Shown: piece by piece, positions 12,307-14,620 of the stretch
Layout: each line of letters begins with the position of its first letter
Position numbering within the stretch: the stretch's first letter is position 1
NCBI GenBank assembly: GCA_016292545.1
Contig: JAEDIG010000060.1
Span: forward strand, 1 to 14,620
Length of the DNA: 14,620 nt
Direction: 5' to 3'
DNA from: Bacteroidaceae bacterium
Lineage (GTDB): Bacteria; Bacteroidota; Bacteroidia; Bacteroidales; Bacteroidaceae
Program-made: the position numbers and the translations under genes
Notes under the pieces: generated by a model
What the model saw: the letters and a program-made list of their open reading frames with translations, nothing else
What the model was told of the DNA's origin: nothing
Databases searched by the model: none

Positions 12307-14553
12307 ATGGAAGAGCAGACATCAAGACAGCAGGAAGAGGAGAAGCTCGTGCAGCAGGCCTACGAGCATCTGGAACAGACATACCTCCACTCGCGCCACC
12401 ACGGCAACGTGGAGCCCATCCGCAAGGCATTCAACTTTGCCAAGCAGGCCCACAAGGGCGTGCGCCGCCTCAGCGGTGAGCCCTACATCATGCACCCCAT
12501 CGCAGTGGCACAGATAGCCTGCGAGGAAATCGGCCTGGGCAGCACCAGCATCTGTGCGGCCCTGCTCCACGACGTGGTGGAGGACACCGACTACACCACC
12601 GAGGACATCTGCAACATCTTCGGCGAAAAGGTGGCACAGATCGTGGACGGCCTCACCAAGATTTCGGGAGGCATATTCGGCGACAAGGCATCGGCACAGG
12701 CCGAGTCGTTCAAGAAGCTGCTGCTCACCATGAGCGACGACATACGTGTGATTCTCATCAAGATATCGGACCGCCTGCACAACATGCGCACCCTCGGGAG
12801 CCAGCTCCCCGGCAAGCAGTACAAGATTGCGGGCGAAACGCTCTACATCTATGCCCCTCTGGCCAACCGCCTGGGGCTGAACAAGGTGAAGGAGGAGCTT
12901 GAGGACCTGAGCTTCCGCTATGAGCACCCCGAGGAATATGCCTCCATCACCGAGCGCCTCTCGGGCATGAGGGAGAACCTCAATGCAGCCTTCGACGAGT
13001 TTACGGCCCCCATCCGCGAACGGCTCGACCAGCAGCAGATCCAGTACGAGATAAAGGCACGCATCAAGTCGCCCTACAGCATCTGGTGCAAGATGCAGAA
13101 CAAGCATGTGGCCTTTGAGGAAATCTATGACATACTGGCCGTGCGCATCATCTTCGACCCCAAGCCGGAAGATGACGAAATCGCCGAATGCTTCCACATC
13201 TATGCCATTGCCAGCAACATCTACAAGCCCCATCCCGAACGCTTCCGCGACTGGCTGAGCCACCCCAAGGCCAACGGCTATCAGGCACTCCACACCACGC
13301 TCATGAGCAAGTCGGGGCGATGGATTGAGGTGCAGATACGCAGCCGGCGCATGGACGACATGGCCGAGCAGGGGTTTGCCGCACACTGGAAATACAAGGA
13401 GGGCAGCAAGACCGCCAAGGACAGCGAGAACGAGCTCGACAAATGGCTGCGCACCATCAAGGAAATCCTCGATGACCCACAGCCCGATGCCATCGACTTT
13501 CTGGATGCCATCAAGCTCAACCTCTATGCCAGCGAAATATTCGTGGTCACCCCCAAGGGCGAGTTCAAGACCATGCCCGCAGGATGCACCGCCCTCGACT
13601 TCGCCTTCAGCATACACACCTTCCTGGGCACCCATTGCATCGGGGCCAAGGTGAACCACCGGCTGGTGCCCATCAGCCACCGGCTGCAGAGCGGTGACCA
13701 GGTGGAGATTCTCACCTCCAAGACACAGAAGGTGACAGCCGAATGGATGGACTTTGCCACCACCGCCAAGGCAAAGAGCAAGATACAGGCCATCCTGCGG
13801 CGCGAACGGCGCGAGCTGCAGAAGAAAGGCGAGGAGATACTGGCTGCCTTCTTTGCCAAGGCGGAGCGCGACCCCAACAGCCTGCTCACCGACCGCATCT
13901 GCCAGCTCCACGCCATGCCCTCGCGCGAAGATCTTTGCGTGGCCCTGGGAGCCAACCATATTGTCCTGGGCGAGGAGGACCTGGCCGCCATCACCGACAA
14001 GACCGGCGGACGGCGCAAACAATGGAGCCGCTATCTGTCGTTCTTCAAGCGCGGACGCAGCAAGCAGGCAGATGCAGCCACTGGCGAACCGCTCCCGCCC
14101 ATCGACCGCAAGAAGACCCTCCTGCTGAGCGAGGAAACCATGAAGCGCTGCATCATGTGCGACGAATGCCACCCCATCCCCGGCGACGATGTGCTGGGCA
14201 TCCTGGACGACGAGGGGCGCATCACCATCCACAAGCGCCAGTGTGCCATTGCCGACAAGATGAAGACCACAGGCGGCAACCGCATCCTGGCCGCCGAATG
14301 GGACACCCACAAGAAACTCTATTTCCCCGCCACCATCCGCCTGAACGGCATCGACAGGCTGGGTGTGCTTCACAACATCACCGGCGTGCTCTCCCAGCAG
14401 CTCAACATCAACATCCGCCAGCTCCACATCGAAACCAACGACGGCATCTTCCATGCCGAAATCCAGCTGGAGGTGCACGATGTGGAGGACATCAACAACA
14501 TCTGCCAGGACCTGAAGCGCATCACAGAAATTGAGGATGTGAAGAGGTTCTAG
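12307..14553 (+). CDS. Bifunctional (p)ppGpp synthetase/hydrolase, RelA/SpoT (Rsh) family
   Basis: Predicted 748-residue long RSH enzyme controlling the stringent response. Domain order: HD hydrolase (about 30-185) with HKGVRRLSGEPYIMHP, ALLHDVVEDT (H88, D89, E92, D93) and ISDRLHNMRTL; synthetase (about 245-365) with YDILAVRII, RFRDW, NGYQALHT (Y325), IEVQIRS (E341) and AAHWKYKEG; TGS (about 409-471, IFVVTPKGEFKTMP); the zinc-finger/RIS-type region with CIMCDECHPIPGDD and IHKRQC (about 615-646); and a C-terminal ACT domain (about 675-748). Both catalytic centres look complete, so synthesis and hydrolysis are predicted, as in Rel/SpoT proteins. RFRD replaces the RFKD form of the synthetase selectivity motif, a conservative change. 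The frame stays open upstream, but through the mltD gene; ATG 12307 lies 17 bases after that stop. Confidence 0.96.
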   Translation: MEEQTSRQQEEEKLVQQAYEHLEQTYLHSRHHGNVEPIRKAFNFAKQAHKGVRRLSGEPYIMHPIAVAQIACEEIGLGSTSICAALLHDVVEDTDYTTEDICNIFGEKVAQIVDGLTKISGGIFGDKASAQAESFKKLLLTMSDDIRVILIKISDRLHNMRTLGSQLPGKQYKIAGETLYIYAPLANRLGLNKVKEELEDLSFRYEHPEEYASITERLSGMRENLNAAFDEFTAPIRERLDQQQIQYEIKARIKSPYSIWCKMQNKHVAFEEIYDILAVRIIFDPKPEDDEIAECFHIYAIASNIYKPHPERFRDWLSHPKANGYQALHTTLMSKSGRWIEVQIRSRRMDDMAEQGFAAHWKYKEGSKTAKDSENELDKWLRTIKEILDDPQPDAIDFLDAIKLNLYASEIFVVTPKGEFKTMPAGCTALDFAFSIHTFLGTHCIGAKVNHRLVPISHRLQSGDQVEILTSKTQKVTAEWMDFATTAKAKSKIQAILRRERRELQKKGEEILAAFFAKAERDPNSLLTDRICQLHAMPSREDLCVALGANHIVLGEEDLAAITDKTGGRRKQWSRYLSFFKRGRSKQADAATGEPLPPIDRKKTLLLSEETMKRCIMCDECHPIPGDDVLGILDDEGRITIHKRQCAIADKMKTTGGNRILAAEWDTHKKLYFPATIRLNGIDRLGVLHNITGVLSQQLNINIRQLHIETNDGIFHAEIQLEVHDVEDINNICQDLKRITEIEDVKRF

Positions 14554-14562
14554 GGATGTCGC

Positions 14563-14612
14563 CCCTACAGGTAGGGTGTTCAAAATAGGCTTCAAAAACC
14601 TACGCATTTTTT
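14563..14612 (+). terminator. Weak possible terminator after the rel gene
   Basis: After the stop at 14553 there is a 5-bp hairpin CCCTA (14563-14567) / TAGGG (14572-14576), then a 4-bp TAGG/CCTA stem (14586-14589 / 14599-14602) followed four bases later by TTTTTT (14607-14612). Both stems are short, so this is only a candidate end for the par-rel operon. The window ends eight bases further on. Confidence 0.25.
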
Positions 14613-14620
14613 GCCAATGG

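Noticed and set aside
12322..14607. 761-codon minus-strand open frame opposite the rel gene
   Set aside because: Same cause. The plus strand encodes an intact RSH protein; the antisense product has no recognisable motif and no promoter or start context.

Overview
The window looks like a chromosomal segment of a Bacteroidota species, most likely order Bacteroidales (Prevotellaceae or Bacteroidaceae type). The evidence is the gene content (glutaminase-like DUF4964/DUF5127/DUF4965/DUF1793 lipoprotein, DUF5683 protein, DUF4143 ATPase), near-absence of Shine-Dalgarno sequences, and several upstream sequences matching the Bacteroidota promoter -7 element TAnnTTTG. No rRNA, tRNA, CRISPR array or insertion sequence was recognised.

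Layout. Bases 1-155 hold the C-terminal end of a plus-strand AAA-ATPase-like/PD-(D/E)XK protein. Bases 156-749 form a gene-free convergent gap with short inverted repeats. A minus-strand DUF4143-type ATPase follows (750-2081), with a well-formed promoter whose -33 box lies inside a 33-bp tandem repeat array (2136-2214). This left part is visibly more AT-rich than the rest and looks like an accessory patch. From about 2229 the sequence becomes GC-rich. On the minus strand, read leftwards from 8085, are surE, lpxB, a large glutaminase-like lipoprotein gene, a perfect hairpin, ttcA, and a formate/nitrite-transporter-family gene. surE/lpxB and ttcA/FNT each overlap by 4 bases, suggesting translational coupling.

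A divergent spacer (8086-8287) separates this from the plus-strand series parA, parB, DUF5683, lytic transglycosylase (MltD-like, LysM) and a Rel/SpoT (p)ppGpp enzyme. These lie close enough together (4-base overlap to 77-base gap) to be one operon. The operon joins chromosome segregation (ParAB), envelope or peptidoglycan work (DUF5683, MltD-like) and the stringent response (Rel).

The most interesting spot is the divergent spacer. It carries two copies of a 15-bp direct repeat exactly 20 bp apart, each ending in TTATCAACA (one base away from the DnaA box TTATNCACA), followed by an AT-rich tract and the parA promoter. All genes from 750 to 8085 run left and all genes from 8288 on run right of this point. 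A replication-linked role (origin-like or DnaA-regulated) is possible but unproven; an ordinary regulator-binding site is the main alternative. The remaining genes are mostly conserved housekeeping functions, and I do not see a clearly new multi-gene system.
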